From NCBI GenBank assembly GCA_029339505.1, contig JAQISU010000166.1, positions 4,354,501-4,418,500 of the forward strand: a stretch of 64,000 bases of DNA, given 5' to 3'. The translations under genes and the position numbers were made by a program. Positions within the stretch are counted from its first letter, which is position 1, and each line of letters opens with the position of its first letter. Positions 52,341 through 64,000 of the stretch are shown in pieces. The notes below the pieces were generated by a model that was given only the letters and a program-made list of their open reading frames with translations, was not told where the DNA came from and searched no databases. This DNA comes from Unio delphinus. Taxonomy: Eukaryota; Mollusca; Bivalvia; Unionida; Unionidae.

Positions 52341-52841
52341 ATGGAAGCTTCGCAGCAGACCTCAGTAGGACTCCCACTTCCGGCCTGGGCAAGATTTTAT
52401 TTCTATGGTTTGCATGGACTTCTGGACGAGATTCTTTTTACAGCGATATTCGACATTGTGTATCATTCGACAGGGAACCGACAGTTAAAGGGTTATTCCT
52501 CGGTTTTCTCTTTCTTTATATACGGATCCTGCAGCTTTCTGGTAGAAAGACTATATGTCTTTCTTTATCTTCAGCATGGTATCCGTTGGTACATTCGACT
52601 TCCTCTTTATTTGCTGGTACTCTACTTGTGGGAGTTTACGTGGGGACTGACGTTGCGTCAGTTTGGTGCCTGCTCCTGGGACTATAGTCATTACAAATAT
52701 AATTTCATGGGACTCGTTACGCTAGAATATGCGCCAGCGTGGTTAATACTGTGTTACTTTCAAGACTTGCTGTCGGACTTTCTGCTAAGTCTGCAAATTC
52801 GAATATCAGGAAGACAAGAAGAGGAGAAAAAGCAGTGTTGA
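52341..52841 (+). CDS. TMEM229B: TMEM229B-like membrane protein
   Basis: 166 residues from ATG 52341, which has a good context (GCCATGG); the frame is open upstream but without family likeness. It has four to five hydrophobic segments. Family signatures are ARFYFYGLHGLLDEILFTAI, SFFIYGSCSFLVERLYVFLY, YLWEFTWGLTLRQFGACSWD (with conserved WEF-G-LR-F-AC-WDYS) and NFMGLVTLEYAPAWL. Length equals that of vertebrate TMEM229B. It is an apparent single-exon coding region. The family is a predicted multi-pass membrane protein of unknown biochemical role. A poly(A) signal follows 133 bp after the stop. Confidence 0.88.
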   Translation: MEASQQTSVGLPLPAWARFYFYGLHGLLDEILFTAIFDIVYHSTGNRQLKGYSSVFSFFIYGSCSFLVERLYVFLYLQHGIRWYIRLPLYLLVLYLWEFTWGLTLRQFGACSWDYSHYKYNFMGLVTLEYAPAWLILCYFQDLLSDFLLSLQIRISGRQEEEKKQC

Positions 52842-52973
52842 CGGATCCTATTCACTGTAGAGTAAAGACACTTAGAGGCAGACCATTTCATTTTTTAATT
52901 GGGGGTGGGGGTGGTAGGGCAGGCAGGACTTTTCAATTGAACTATGATTTTTATGTGATGTTTGTTTTACCTT

Positions 52974-52979
52974 AATAAA
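52974..52979 (+). terminator. AATAAA poly(A) signal of the TMEM229B-like gene
   Basis: AATAAA is followed by AATTTTATTC within 20 nt, at a normal distance downstream of the stop. Confidence 0.6.
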
Positions 52980-53271
52980 AATTTTATTCAGAAATATAAA
53001 TGGATTTATTCAGTTATAATTTCCGGGAATACGAGTATTCATATTTTTACAAGCTTTTCGTTGTAAATTGTAAGCGCCCTGAAACCGCCTCCTCCCTCTC
53101 TGCACTATTAAATGGTCTGTCGATCCTTTATGTGGAACTTATTTTTTTAAAAATTAAAATGGTGTTTTTTTAATTATTGACGCGCATCATTTAGAATCAA
53201 AAAGGGTCATCGATGACATGCATATGCCTGGTTTATAAATTATATTTGAAATCGAGACCTCGGTAACAAAG

Positions 53272-53352
53272 GCACTTGATTCAGGGGGAAACTAATCTGT
53301 ACGCTCACCAATTAACTCAGTGTACACATTAGTTTCCCCCTGAATCGAATGC
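53272..53352. ncRNA. 81-nt near-perfect hairpin, pre-miRNA-like
   Basis: 53272-53305 pairs with 53319-53352: 34 positions, two mismatches (C53275/A53349 and C53297/C53327) and two G-U pairs, with a 13-nt loop. The central 19 bp (GATTCAGGGGGAAACTAAT) are perfect. It lies about 370 bp past the TMEM229B poly(A) signal on the same strand. It could be a microRNA precursor or a tiny inverted-repeat element; the sequence alone cannot decide. Confidence 0.45.
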
Positions 53353-54028
53353 ATATGCTCAGGGAAAAATCCACACAAAGGGATTTACAAGCAAGCAAAT
53401 ACGGCAATTTGGAAAGAATCATCTTTGCTAGCCAAGGTTCCGGTATGATAATTCTCTCTATATTTTGGCGGATCGAACGGATAATGGTAGTGGCCTGTCC
53501 TAGCGACATCTATTGAATTTCATAAGTTGCCTCCCTTAGTATGTAATGTCAACTAACAAATAATGACGTGCGCTGTACATCAGCCGAAAATGGTGGTGGC
53601 AATAGACATGATAAAGATACATTGGAAGTTGAACATTGAAATTTTGACTGTGTAGTAGGGGAAAGCCATTACAGGTGTATTTGAATGAAAGGTATTTGTG
53701 CAAACACAAACCCAGCATTGGAAAATTGTTTATTTATCAGTTCATTCAAGTTGTGTATTCCACTTATCTCGATAATGTAGGAACAGTACTTAATTTCGGC
53801 AACTTAATTTTGATTAGATGTGGTGGCTTGCCACGGCATCCAATGAAATTCTCAGATACGGATCACGGAAATACTTGCTCGATTCGCCAAGGTGTAGATA
53901 TGGTTATCACGTCGGAACCCTCTGTCATCGAGATGGTTACAGCTGCATATGAACATTGCAGAACCAAATGTTTTGTGTTGACACACACGTCATACGCATG
54001 CAGCTTAGCAAATTCTCCAAATGCGCAC

Positions 54029-54146
<118 letters not shown>

Positions 54147-54830
54147 GCAAATCGCTCATGTGTATTGCTAAATTTGTGTAAGAAAACTAGTTTTAAAATT
54201 TAAAAAATGAAATTTTGTGATTTTATATTGCTTGATCACTTGAATTCAAAGTTGACAAATAATAAAGACCTTTACCTCATTTAATTAATTTTGAAGGTTA
54301 TCTGCATTTATGAAGTAAGACCTTGGTCTTTATTTACAATCTCCTTAATACGAGTGCAGACTCAAAGCTCAGATCTCTTGCTACTTAATAATGAACAGGT
54401 TTAATTGTACGGGGGTGGGGTGGGGTGGGGTATTTTTAAATTATCTGAATATGTTCTTATAGCTTTTTTGTTGTTGTTTGTTTTAGAATCTGTCAAGATA
54501 TTTAATGCTGATCAATAGACGAAATAGCGTTTTAACATTATCTGCAGCATGCTGAAAGCATGTAAATACACACGCTTGACACTTGGTAAATGACAATGAT
54601 ATAGAAATATCAAAGAACAATTCTGATTCTGTGCAAAGAACAGACTGTAAAATCCAGCAGCTCCTATGTGTTTTGTAACCAATGTATCCGCCCCGCAAGA
54701 TTTATTTGATTGAAGGTAACTGACTCAGCATTCTGCCACCATCCCCAGCTTTTATATGAACATTAATAAATATGGTGCAATACAAAAGACATTTATTTTA
54801 CTTTCGAGTGGATAAGTAGTCCGATTTCTG

Positions 54831-55150
54831 GATACGACACCTGCTTTATTTATTGAATGCGATTTATTACAATAGTACACCTGGCTTATTTGTTAAAAAG
54901 GATTGATTAAAATAGTACACCTGGCCTATTTATTAAATGGGATTTATTACAATAGTGCACATGACTTAGTTGTTAAATGGGATTTATTTATTACAATAGA
55001 ACACCTGGCTTATTTATTAAATGGGATTCATTGCAATAGTACACCAGCATTGTTTAATAAAAATTGGATTCATTACAATAGCACACCTGAATTATTTATT
55101 TAAAATGGGATTTATTGCAATAGTACTCCTGGCTTATATATTTAATAGGA
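54831..55150. repeat. ~42-bp minisatellite, about seven copies
   Basis: The unit is CACCTGGCTTATTTATTAAA then TGGGATTTATTACAATAGTA. Confidence 0.85.
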
Positions 55151-55176
55151 TTCATGTGAAAGAAACATCTGCTTTA

Positions 55177-55366
55177 CAGTCGACTCCGGTTAACTGCACA
55201 CCCTCGGGCCCGTCACGATACCGTGCAGTTAACCGGAGTGTGCAAGTTAACCGGAGTACGGTACAGTACATTTTTAAGATTGGGAAAAATCGGGACCGTC
55301 ATGATGACTACGTGCAGTTATCCGGAGTGTGCAGTTAACCGATGTGCAGTTAAGTGGAGTCGCCTG
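55177..55366. mobile_element. 190-bp MITE with TA target duplication
   Basis: The left end CAGTCGACTCCGGTTAACTG and the right end, on the other strand, CAGGCGACTCCACTTAACTG form inverted repeats, each followed by CAC and flanked by TA. Inside are further GTGCAGTTAACCGGAGTG copies in both orientations. Ends and TA duplication fit the Tc1/mariner-pogo group. Confidence 0.75.
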
Positions 55367-56185
55367 TATTTATTTTATGAGTGTTTTTACCCAGGGCAAA
55401 GCTGAAGGGTATTTTTCAAGACCATTCACGACATCCATGTCTATGCTTTTGTTGAAAGGGTAACTTTATGTGGATATATCCCATAACAATCATTCTCTTC
55501 TTTTACAAAATTAATACATTGTAAGGCAACTATGTATAATATGAAATTATGTGAGCAGGACCAAGAGTTATTTGTTACATATTTATACTATAGCATGTTT
55601 CATCGTTTCGAATGTTGTAGATTAGTTATTTTTTTAAAGATTTTTTTCGTAGTTTTTATTTTTTATCTTCTCTACTCTCTAATCAGGTGCAATTCTTGAA
55701 GTATTTGCATTGTAAACTCGTGTATTTATTTCCAAGAACGACTGGAACACTAGTTCCCCCATTCCTGTATAAAAGTATAAGCCGTATCAATATCATGAAT
55801 GAATTATATACTTTTATTTGAAATGATATAGTGAAGAAGCAACAATGCAATATTTGTCGTAGTTTTACAGAGTATCATCCGAGTGAGTTGCTGTCTATGT
55901 TCTTGTAAGTTTTGTGCTATTTCGCAAGTTTGTCATTTTTCTTTCTTTTTTTTATATATGTATAAAGAATTTGGATGCACTTATATCCTTCAGTTTTGTG
56001 TTGGTTTTTTTTTTCTTCTTCTGCTTTATGAACTACCGCTTAGTTTCTAATCTCGCGTTCATATACAAAATCTTACAAATCGTTGCTCTAACCCAACATG
56101 TATCTCATCTGAATTCAAAGTCTTTTTAGCAATGTATAGTCTGCATATCTCCCTTGCCACAGTACTGAAACTACGCTTCTGAAAG
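55367..56185. other. intergenic, nothing recognised
   Basis: AT-rich; no supported feature. Confidence 0.5.
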
Positions 56186-56189
56186 TATT

Positions 56190-56745
56190 TAATGACATTC
56201 TCTCTGCTTTGGATAGTGTAAAGATTACAGACCTTGCCATCCTTGATTTGTCTGCAGCATTTGACAAATTAGACCAAGATATATTACTTCACCGTCTCCA
56301 GCATGTATTTGGCATTCATAATACTGTGGTTCAACTCCTACTTAACACTCCAGCCCAGTTGATCTATGTTTCGGTGTTTCATAGGGGTCATTATATACAC
56401 TCAGCCGCTCTCAAATGTCATATATCATCATCCAGTGTATCACCAATTGTACGCTGATGAAATCCAAATATACAAATCTAGCCACCCAACTGAAGTTGAT
56501 GCTACCATCCAAGGAGTAGAAAAGTTCATTTCTGGTGTGAAATCATGGATGACATGTAACGAGCTGTAGATGAATAATGATAAAACTGACACCATTCTGA
56601 TCACAACACAAAAACGTTCTTATTCACATCCTTTACCTCAAAAAATAAATATCAACAACACCAAAATTAAATTCACACCAGTACGAATCCTAGGTGTTAC
56701 TCTGTACTCTCACAATGCACCAACAGGTCATGAACATATGCATAT
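56190..56745 (+). pseudogene. CR1/Jockey-like LINE reverse transcriptase fragment
   Basis: Broken plus-strand frames show DLAILDLSAAFDKLDQDILL (the palm LDLSAAFD motif), then a jump to YADEIQIYKSSHP (an altered YADD motif), then FISGVKSWMTCNEL and NNDKTDTILITT, and ILGVTLYSH. Segments between them are missing or shifted. A dead 5'- and 3'-truncated copy of a different LINE type from the one at 47.8 kb. Confidence 0.8.
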
Positions 56746-58365
56746 GCAATAGTCTAGTCTTGAAAGTACTAATGAACACAAGTGTTTAGTGGCATGAACT
56801 GAAATACATTTGCGAATGGAGCGGATGCGTCTCAGCTCAAGATATGCAGCCTTGCATAATGTACAATGCTGTAAAATTCTGCAACAATCGAGCAAATAAC
56901 TTACTGACCTTTGTGAAGTTTTATCTTTCTTAGAATTTCCGACGTTTCCCCGCCAAATTACGAAAGGCTTCCCAGTAGTATTGCTTTATAACTTTCCAGC
57001 ACAATGTTTTGGTAATAACTAAGTTCCTAGCGCAAAAATACTAAATTAAATTCGGATTGCAAATGTGACCACATCCTTTCTAAAGTCAGATTGGATGTCA
57101 ATTCTACTATGTTCTATTTCAACTTAGCTGACAATGCGTCCGGGCTGTCTATCAACGTAACGAGACTTAAGATGCCTATAACGGTCTTTTGTTCTTGAAA
57201 AAAACTTCCAACGTACACGTGCGACTTTTCACACCCAACACAGTTGGGTTCTCGTACCTTTAGGAAGAAGACAAACTATAGCCGCGATGTCTAACATCTA
57301 TATATATGGCTTCTAAACACTTCTTTGCGCCCTTGATTTACGCAATTGTGGACAGGGCAACGTGTTATGGACTAACACTGAAAATTTCCATTAGGTGGTG
57401 TAACTTTTTTTTTCTTCACAGATTGTCTCAACGAAAAATCCTTATGGGGAAACGACTATCTTTTCCCCAACCGTGGCAGCAGCAACGTTAAAGTTTTGCG
57501 TTCTGGGTTTTCAAGTTAGATAGAACGGGGAGGGATACATCATTGCAAAAAAACACCAAGTACGGCAAAACGCCTGTTTTATTTAAAGATCATAAAGAAA
57601 TAACATTTATTACAAATATTATAAATAAAAATGCCAGTGCCCATGATGCAAGAATTTATTATTTCGACATGACATCATCCCTGGCATTAAACAAATCAAA
57701 AACCACTATCTGACTCATTCAAATAGGTGACTGGCTTAGTTTTTATTCTTTTAGACCTTTCTCTTTGACGAAAATCCTTCAAGCCAGCTATTTGTGCTTT
57801 AGAACTAAATATTTATAAGAAATAATATGTTGAAATGTATTTCAAAGATTTTCCAAGACTCATTTTGAGAAATTCTATGATGACAATATTAGACACTTGA
57901 AATGCAAGTATTAGGATAAGACCTGAGTAAATAACGTTTTCCCTACCATAATCGTGAGTCAAGCATGTGTGTGGAAATTATCATTTGCTTGAAAGAGTGT
58001 GGACTTGACACCAAGGTGAAATGGGGAATGCAAGGATGCCCCAGAAGGAATGGTTTTGGTTTCATGCTAATTCATCTCAAGTAGGAAGAAGATAAATCAA
58101 CGCATATCAGAAATATAAGCAAAGAAAATATCTTGAACCAAAATTACAAAAGTCTATGACAGTAACCTGGAGCAAGCATGTCACCAAATATGTTGTCTTA
58201 GCTTCATCATACGACATTTCACAAAGGAAGTAAACCATCAAGCGGTTAAAAAAAGATAGCTCAATCATCCCAAAAAAATCCAACATAGTGGAAAAATAAA
58301 TAAAAGAAATCTTAATGCAAAATGTTATGTGATCTTTACTACTGATAGCAGTATGCACATAACCA
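56746..58365. other. intergenic, nothing recognised
   Basis: No supported gene or repeat family. Confidence 0.5.
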
Positions 58366-58369
58366 TATT

Positions 58370-58650
58370 TATCATCTTGGCCTAACTGCAAATTTTCTAT
58401 GGCTGTGGATGTATGCACATCACTATATGAATTGTCTTAACTTGATCAGACTACAAATTTTCATGACTGGTTGTGTGCACATCACTATATAAAGTGTCTT
58501 AACCTGATCTAACTACAAATTTTCATTACTGGTTGTGTGCACATCACTATATGACATGTCTTAACTTGATCTACTTACAAATTTTCATGACTGGTTGTGT
58601 GCACATCGCTATATGAACTGTCTTTAACATGGCCAAATGGCAAATTTACA
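58370..58650. repeat. ~62-bp tandem repeat, four copies
   Basis: The unit contains GTGTGCACATCACTATATGA, then TGTCTTAACTTGATC and ACAAATTTTCATGACTGGTT. Confidence 0.85.
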
Positions 58651-61600
58651 TGGACTGTGGCATGATCAAGCGTTGAATTGAGGGAGGATACCATCAAAAA
58701 CATTTTCTTGGCATCATGCTGATTAGTACAATATATGATGAGAATCTATCAAGGGATTTAGGAAAAGAAATCAAAAACTTTAACTAAAACCATCACAAAA
58801 TTTTGGCAAAAGAGAAATGGCTCCAATGTCGGCTAAAAAAATTGTTCTGTATTTTGATTGACTGAAATGGCTTTTCAATACAATGACATAATGTACTGGT
58901 CTCCTCCTAATTATAACAGGTCCACAAAATACCATTGTGCTTGCTGGGGGACAATATAAAATAAAGTAATATTAAATTCTCATGCTCGTTACTGGGAAGC
59001 CACTATATTATTGGCCAGGAAAGAAAAATATAACCAAACCAACAGAGAAATAAAATATAATTCTAAAGTATCTACAATATTCACTACCTGTGCCCAATGA
59101 ACAGGACTGACAACATGTGAGCTGTGTATATGTTCAACCTTGCTGTGAACATGCCTTTCTTCATGGGACTCGAATCAGTTATATGCTAAGCTATTTTTAA
59201 TGATTTATTCACCAACATAACTCATAAATTTATTCACCAACATAACTCATAAAGAACAAGTAATCCAAAACCTCTACAGCAAATGTATAGCATGTAGTTT
59301 AAGATCATTTAGCTTGTCAAAATGAGTGGTGTGAATTAAAGATAAACAAGGTGTTGATTCAACAATCTATTGTCAATTTATTCCTGAAATGTGTTCAACA
59401 AGATAAAAGTACAATATAAAAAAAAATCCCATTTCAGGGAAGTGAGTTGTCAAATAATTCAAACTTATTTTCACATCAAAAAAGTTTACATACCAAATTA
59501 CAGTCCTACATATGTACAAACTTGGCATCTCTTTATCTAGAAGTTTTTGATCCATACATATCATCCAACCTATTCTAAGCAGCCACCTCAGGAAAGTGAA
59601 AATAGTGGTTTTTGAAGACAAATGACAGCTTCATAGAGATTGCTTAGAACTGGTTTGAATGTATTCTCAATGAGCTACTTATAGAACATACTGTAACTAT
59701 AATGCAATCAACAATAACAATGTCTTGAAAATGTCCACATAGTCTAGGATAAACATGGGAACTGTAGAAGACAGTGACCCCTAAGGGATATAAGTGTTCC
59801 TACTCAAAAATAATTAACACAATATGATGTCCATTTTTATAAATAAAAAAAAACAGGAATAGGAAGAATACCAAAATGTCTCTTTTACCAGTGTTTGCAG
59901 CATTGAGCGACTGTGAAGTAATTTTACACCAAACTAAATAATGGAAAAAGCATAAAGTAACTCTGAAAAAGTCAATAAAGATGAAATAACAATAATGAAC
60001 TACCTGGTTATTATGTAGTTAATAACATGTTGGTTCACTGAGATGATGTAATATTGTAATGCAACTAAGAATCACTTGTCCAAAGCAATGCTGCAAAACA
60101 TCCCAAAATTTAGGAAGCAATAATATCCACAAAGCTTCCAGCAGAAAAGCTACTGCTATGCCTTGCTTCCAACTAATGTGAACTGTAAATTCTTTGAAAA
60201 CAAAATTAAAATATTTATAAGCAATATTGTGAGGATGAAACCTATTTATTATGCTTTAAGAATCAGTAATTTCATGTCAAATATGAAACTATTACAATTC
60301 CTATGCTCTTTTACCTTTTGCAACCACCCCACCGATAGGGTTCTGCAGTATATTAAGTGATATAGTACAAATACCTTTTAACCTTGACTCACAATGAACT
60401 TGACCTTTTGGACAATGACATTAATTGGTTTCTTTCTTATTCCATGTGCAAGATATTGACAAAGTTGGATCTAGGCATGTAATGTAGAATTGTTGTTTAG
60501 AAACCATTTTCCCCAAGGCACTGGGCTTTGCCTTTGACCTTCTACATGACAGGCTTCTTATTTATCCAAAATACAACCTATCCCAAGCTAGAAGGACAGG
60601 CAATCAACGGACCATAACTCCTGTAAATAAACTTGTGCAATGCTGGAAATCAAAGTCGTCAAATATCTGGTCTGTTTTCATAACTCTTGTAAAATGGTTT
60701 TGTCTGGAATTCTGGAAATCAAACTCTTCCAAGATCTTATCAAAATAGAGCTGCATACCAAACTGTTGAAATCTAATACATTGATAAAGTTATACTGCAG
60801 AAACTAAGGTTTGGAAATCAAGGGCAATCAAGGGCAACAACTAGTTTATCTGATGACAGAAGACTGGAAATAAAACATTTTTGAGATCTCATTCATATAA
60901 AGTAGTATAACAAATTTGCAGCCCTGCCAACATAATGAAAACTGAGTCTGGGACAGGGTTTCATGAAACTGTTTTGAGATGGAGATTGAGATTGTTAAGT
61001 ATTTTGTCTTTCCAACTGGATCAAATGAACATAAATATTCTTCAGTGTATTCCTTTCTGTAATGGATGTAATGCTTGAATTTTTCTTAGGCCAATACTGA
61101 ATGTTCAAATTATGCTTTTTTACGTATCTATTATAATAAACAGAATACAGCAAAACTTATTTCAAATCAACTGCACAAACCCAGGATGTTCCTGGATAGT
61201 TTAGGATAGTTGACTGGTCTGAATTTGGTTAAAATGCAACAATTCCCAGAATCCTGCAGACATATAATTGTTGGTGGACAGACAGATTAATAGGATTATT
61301 ATGAAACTGTCATAGAGTAGGGCCTAATAACATCAGAAGTGCAAAATTAACTTTAGAAGAAACAAGGATTTCATAAAATTCATTAAATTTACTGAGAAGC
61401 ATTTTGGAAAGAAAAACCTAATATAATTCTTTCATCTGAAGGTAACTGTACATAAAAAGTAAAACAAAAAATGGGTATAAATACACACTAATTGGTAGTC
61501 ATAAGATACAACTGATGACAAAATCAAACTTACACAAGTGCTGAACATCACATTAATTACTACACAAGACAGACTAGCAATGAATGTGATGAACAAATGA

Positions 61601-61990
61601 CCGATTATTATACATGATTCTAATTTTATTTGCAGAAGAATTTGAGACTTGGCAAGAAAATCTTTGTAGATTTCATTGTTACTGTACTCAATTTGTATTT
61701 ATCACAGGGTTGGTACATGTTACTTATAGTGTGTGCAGTGCAACATTTTGTATGACAACATAGAAGTTTATGGGATTCTGATTGGTTTAAATAAGTCCAT
61801 CAAATTTTCTTGTGCAGTATTTTTTTTACTGATTAAATGTGACTGGGTGAATTTTCCTTATCCTGCCTTCTGAAATTTGTTTACAATTACTATCAACATT
61901 TTGGTGGCCATTTTTCAGATTCACTGCCCAAAGGAATTGGAAAAAAGATCACATCTGTCATAATCTAGCCATGTTACACCACAGGGTCTT
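58651..61990. other. intergenic, nothing recognised
   Basis: AT-rich, no coding block or known repeat could be supported. Confidence 0.5.
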
Positions 61991-61996
61991 GTTACA

Positions 61997-62136
61997 AATG
62001 AAACCAAAGGTATCTATCAATGGATAGAAAGCTGGGCAGATGATCTGTAACATGGACCCCATACAATGACAAAGGTATCTATCAATGGATAGAAAGCTGG
62101 GCAGATGATCTGTAACATGGACCCCATATAATGACA
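61997..62136. repeat. ~66-bp tandem duplication, two copies
   Basis: Two almost identical blocks start AAAGGTATCTATCAATGGAT and end ACATGGACCCCATA. They are the reason a short minus-strand frame looks repetitive. Confidence 0.92.
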
Positions 62137-63437
62137 AGCTTGACTTAATTGTAAAGTTCAATAAAGCCATCTCTTTTTAGATAACAGTCTGAACATATAC
62201 CAGTCTTGCAATAGTTGAAAGTTTTCAACCACAGCATTTTTACACTGTATAATAGCTCCATCAAGCTAATGTTTCTTATTATGTGATAACATTCTGACTT
62301 TTTAAAAAAAATGGTATCTAAATCTACTGTTCCAAATCAAACAATTTAAAATATCCAGTTACAAAGACATTACAATAAATTTGGAACTGCATCCAGTAAT
62401 TTTCCTTTCACACGAAAATCCAACAACGGGAATGCTTTATCGTAAAATTTGTTTGGGTGGAAACATTGTATACATTCTCATCTAAATCAATGTATATGGC
62501 TCATTTAATAAAATCAAACAGAAATTGTCATCCTAGTTCCAATAATGAAAAACAATGCTGTGTCAATGTTCTGTTAATTTGGAAGGACAATTTCTCTTTG
62601 AAACATAATTTGTAAAAATAAAACTCTACCTTTAAATGCTACTTGTTACAGAACTGCATAACATTAATTCAACTAGTGTCAGGGACAAATTTTTATTACA
62701 ATCAACAACTTAAAAGCGCAGCATCTGAGCCAGTGTGAAAAAATTATCCATTCATTATTTCTAAACCATTTCCACATTTTAAAAACACTGATAAACATTT
62801 ACTCAAATGAGAAATGATTTAATACTGAATTTATGAAACAAGCTGAATAATGTATAGCCATAAATTAAAATTAAATCATTACCCATCCGATATCCTCTAT
62901 ATATAATGTAACCACAAATTGCAATGCTTATTCAAGAAAATAAAATTTTATAATTTCTCAAACTTCATTGAGAATAACAATTCACTAAATGATTTACATT
63001 CTGTTGCATTGAATAAATTTGATACTCCCATCTTTGTTTGTGGAAAAAAAGTTCCAAGTGCTCATTTCTATTCTTTCCATTACAACATATTTATTTACAA
63101 TGTGAATGACAACACAAACAGATGTGCATACATTTTATCCAGAAATATATGTCCTAACACACAGACAAGAAGAAATAACACACAAAAATTAAAGATAATA
63201 TTATATTAAAGAGTTCTAGGATAAAATATATTCACTTTCATCATGTAATTTGTACACAAACTGATGTAATTTTGGTCTTCTAAATATCTGGCAATGGACA
63301 GATAACATCACCACCTTGTAGTACAAACACAACAGTGTATAGGTTTAAGAGGTCATGCTGTCAGCATTTAATTTTTCAACTGGTTTTCCAAAAGAATACC
63401 ACAATCAAATAAATAACATAGAAGCAATTATACGCTT
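62137..63437. other. intergenic, nothing recognised
   Basis: No supported feature. Confidence 0.5.
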
Positions 63438-63690
63438 TTTTTGTTTTTGTAGGGTTTAACGCCATTTTTCAGCACACGATAAGCTTACATGGCGGCCAGT
63501 ATTATTGGTGGAGGAAGAACCCGAGAAAATCCCCAGAAAGAACCACCAACCCACGAGAAGCTACTGGCAAGCTTTCTCACATAACTACATTAGCCGAATT
63601 TGAGACTCTAACCCATGCAGACAGAAGTGAGATGGCAGTGATCCATAACGGAGAGCGTTTTTGACCACTTGGCCACTCGGGGCCCCTTAA
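63438..63690 (-). mobile_element. tRNA-derived SINE, minus orientation
   Basis: Read from 63690 on the minus strand it starts GGGGCCCCGAGTGGCCAAGT then GGTCAAAAACGCTCTCC, a clear tRNA-like A-box head, then GGTTAGAGTCTCAAATTCGG (B-box region) and the same body as 50782-51018. This copy keeps a fuller head than the other. Confidence 0.8.
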
Positions 63691-64000
63691 ACCAAGTTAA
63701 TGAAAACAATGAGACCAATCAGGTTAAAACTTCAATCATCTAGAGTTTTACTGATGTTTGTCATAAATAAGTCATATTCAGATATTTTGGTATGTGATCC
63801 ACAGAAACTCCATTTAAAACATTTGTTCTATCGTGTCGCATCAATTCCCCAATACATTGTTATCTCAAGAGAACACACAAAATACACATTTATCTTGGTT
63901 GCAGAAGTAGATATAAATGAGCAATGGTACTTCAGAATCATGCTGAAAGGTATATATTTATAGTTTCAAACACAAGAGCAAAACAAAGAACATTTTATTA
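63691..64000. other. right edge, nothing recognised
   Basis: Short open frame at 63700-63963 has no family likeness. Confidence 0.4.

Overview
The window is about 64 kb of AT-rich animal nuclear DNA. Introns with GT/AG borders, tRNA-derived SINEs, LINE reverse-transcriptase remnants, a MULE-type DNA transposon, a small TA-flanked MITE and many minisatellites all point to an invertebrate. A marine mollusc, probably a bivalve, fits best, but that is inference from repeat style and not proven. Two host genes are recognised. An RPAP3 orthologue (R2TP/HSP90 co-chaperone) runs on the minus strand from 28600 down to at least 3309 in nine identified exons; its last exon was not found. A compact TMEM229B-like membrane protein gene lies on the plus strand at 52341-52841. 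Positions 1-90 may be the last coding piece of an upstream plus-strand gene.

The RPAP3 introns carry the MULE-type element (23890-27622, inside intron 1), tRNA-type SINE pieces and at least ten tandem arrays. One array, at 5551-5902, is made of copies of the exon-7/intron splice donor. The intergenic right flank (47-64 kb) holds two degenerate LINE copies, two members of one SINE family, a 54-bp minisatellite split by one of those SINEs, a MITE, and an 81-nt near-perfect hairpin.

The centrepiece is a 15.0-kb Polinton/Maverick (adintovirus-like) element at 31485-46499. It has matching terminal inverted repeats and an 8-bp direct repeat, TACTTTAG, at the junctions, and it sits next to a host 31-bp minisatellite. 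From left to right it holds: a packaging ATPase (-); a zinc-ribbon/phospholipase-A2-like gene (+, broken by one frame shift in an A-run); a retroviral-type integrase (+); an HNH nuclease module and a very long DNA polymerase B/SF1 helicase gene (-, with one in-frame TAG); a Cys-rich zinc protein; a NUMOD/HNH homing-type endonuclease; a small unknown protein; two tandem hairpins; an unknown virion-type protein (broken in an A-run); a small pX/pVI-like protein; the double jelly-roll major capsid protein; an adenain-like protease fused to a pVI-like N-terminus; a coiled-coil/beta putative fibre; a small membrane protein (broken); and a penton-like minor capsid protein. Replication, integration, packaging and capsid genes are therefore all present, but several reading frames are interrupted, so the copy is either decaying, uses recoding, or contains homopolymer sequencing errors.

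The least expected signals are inside this element. First, two tandem intergenic hairpins differ by four compensated base pairs and no uncompensated change in their stems. Second, there is a shared promoter-like vocabulary: CAATTGAAAA (one copy TAATTGAAAA) about 30-50 bases before late/structural genes, and TTATGTATA abutting start codons on both strands. Third, a canonical T-TTA-AAA slippery site lies exactly where the zinc-ribbon/PLA2 gene changes frame.
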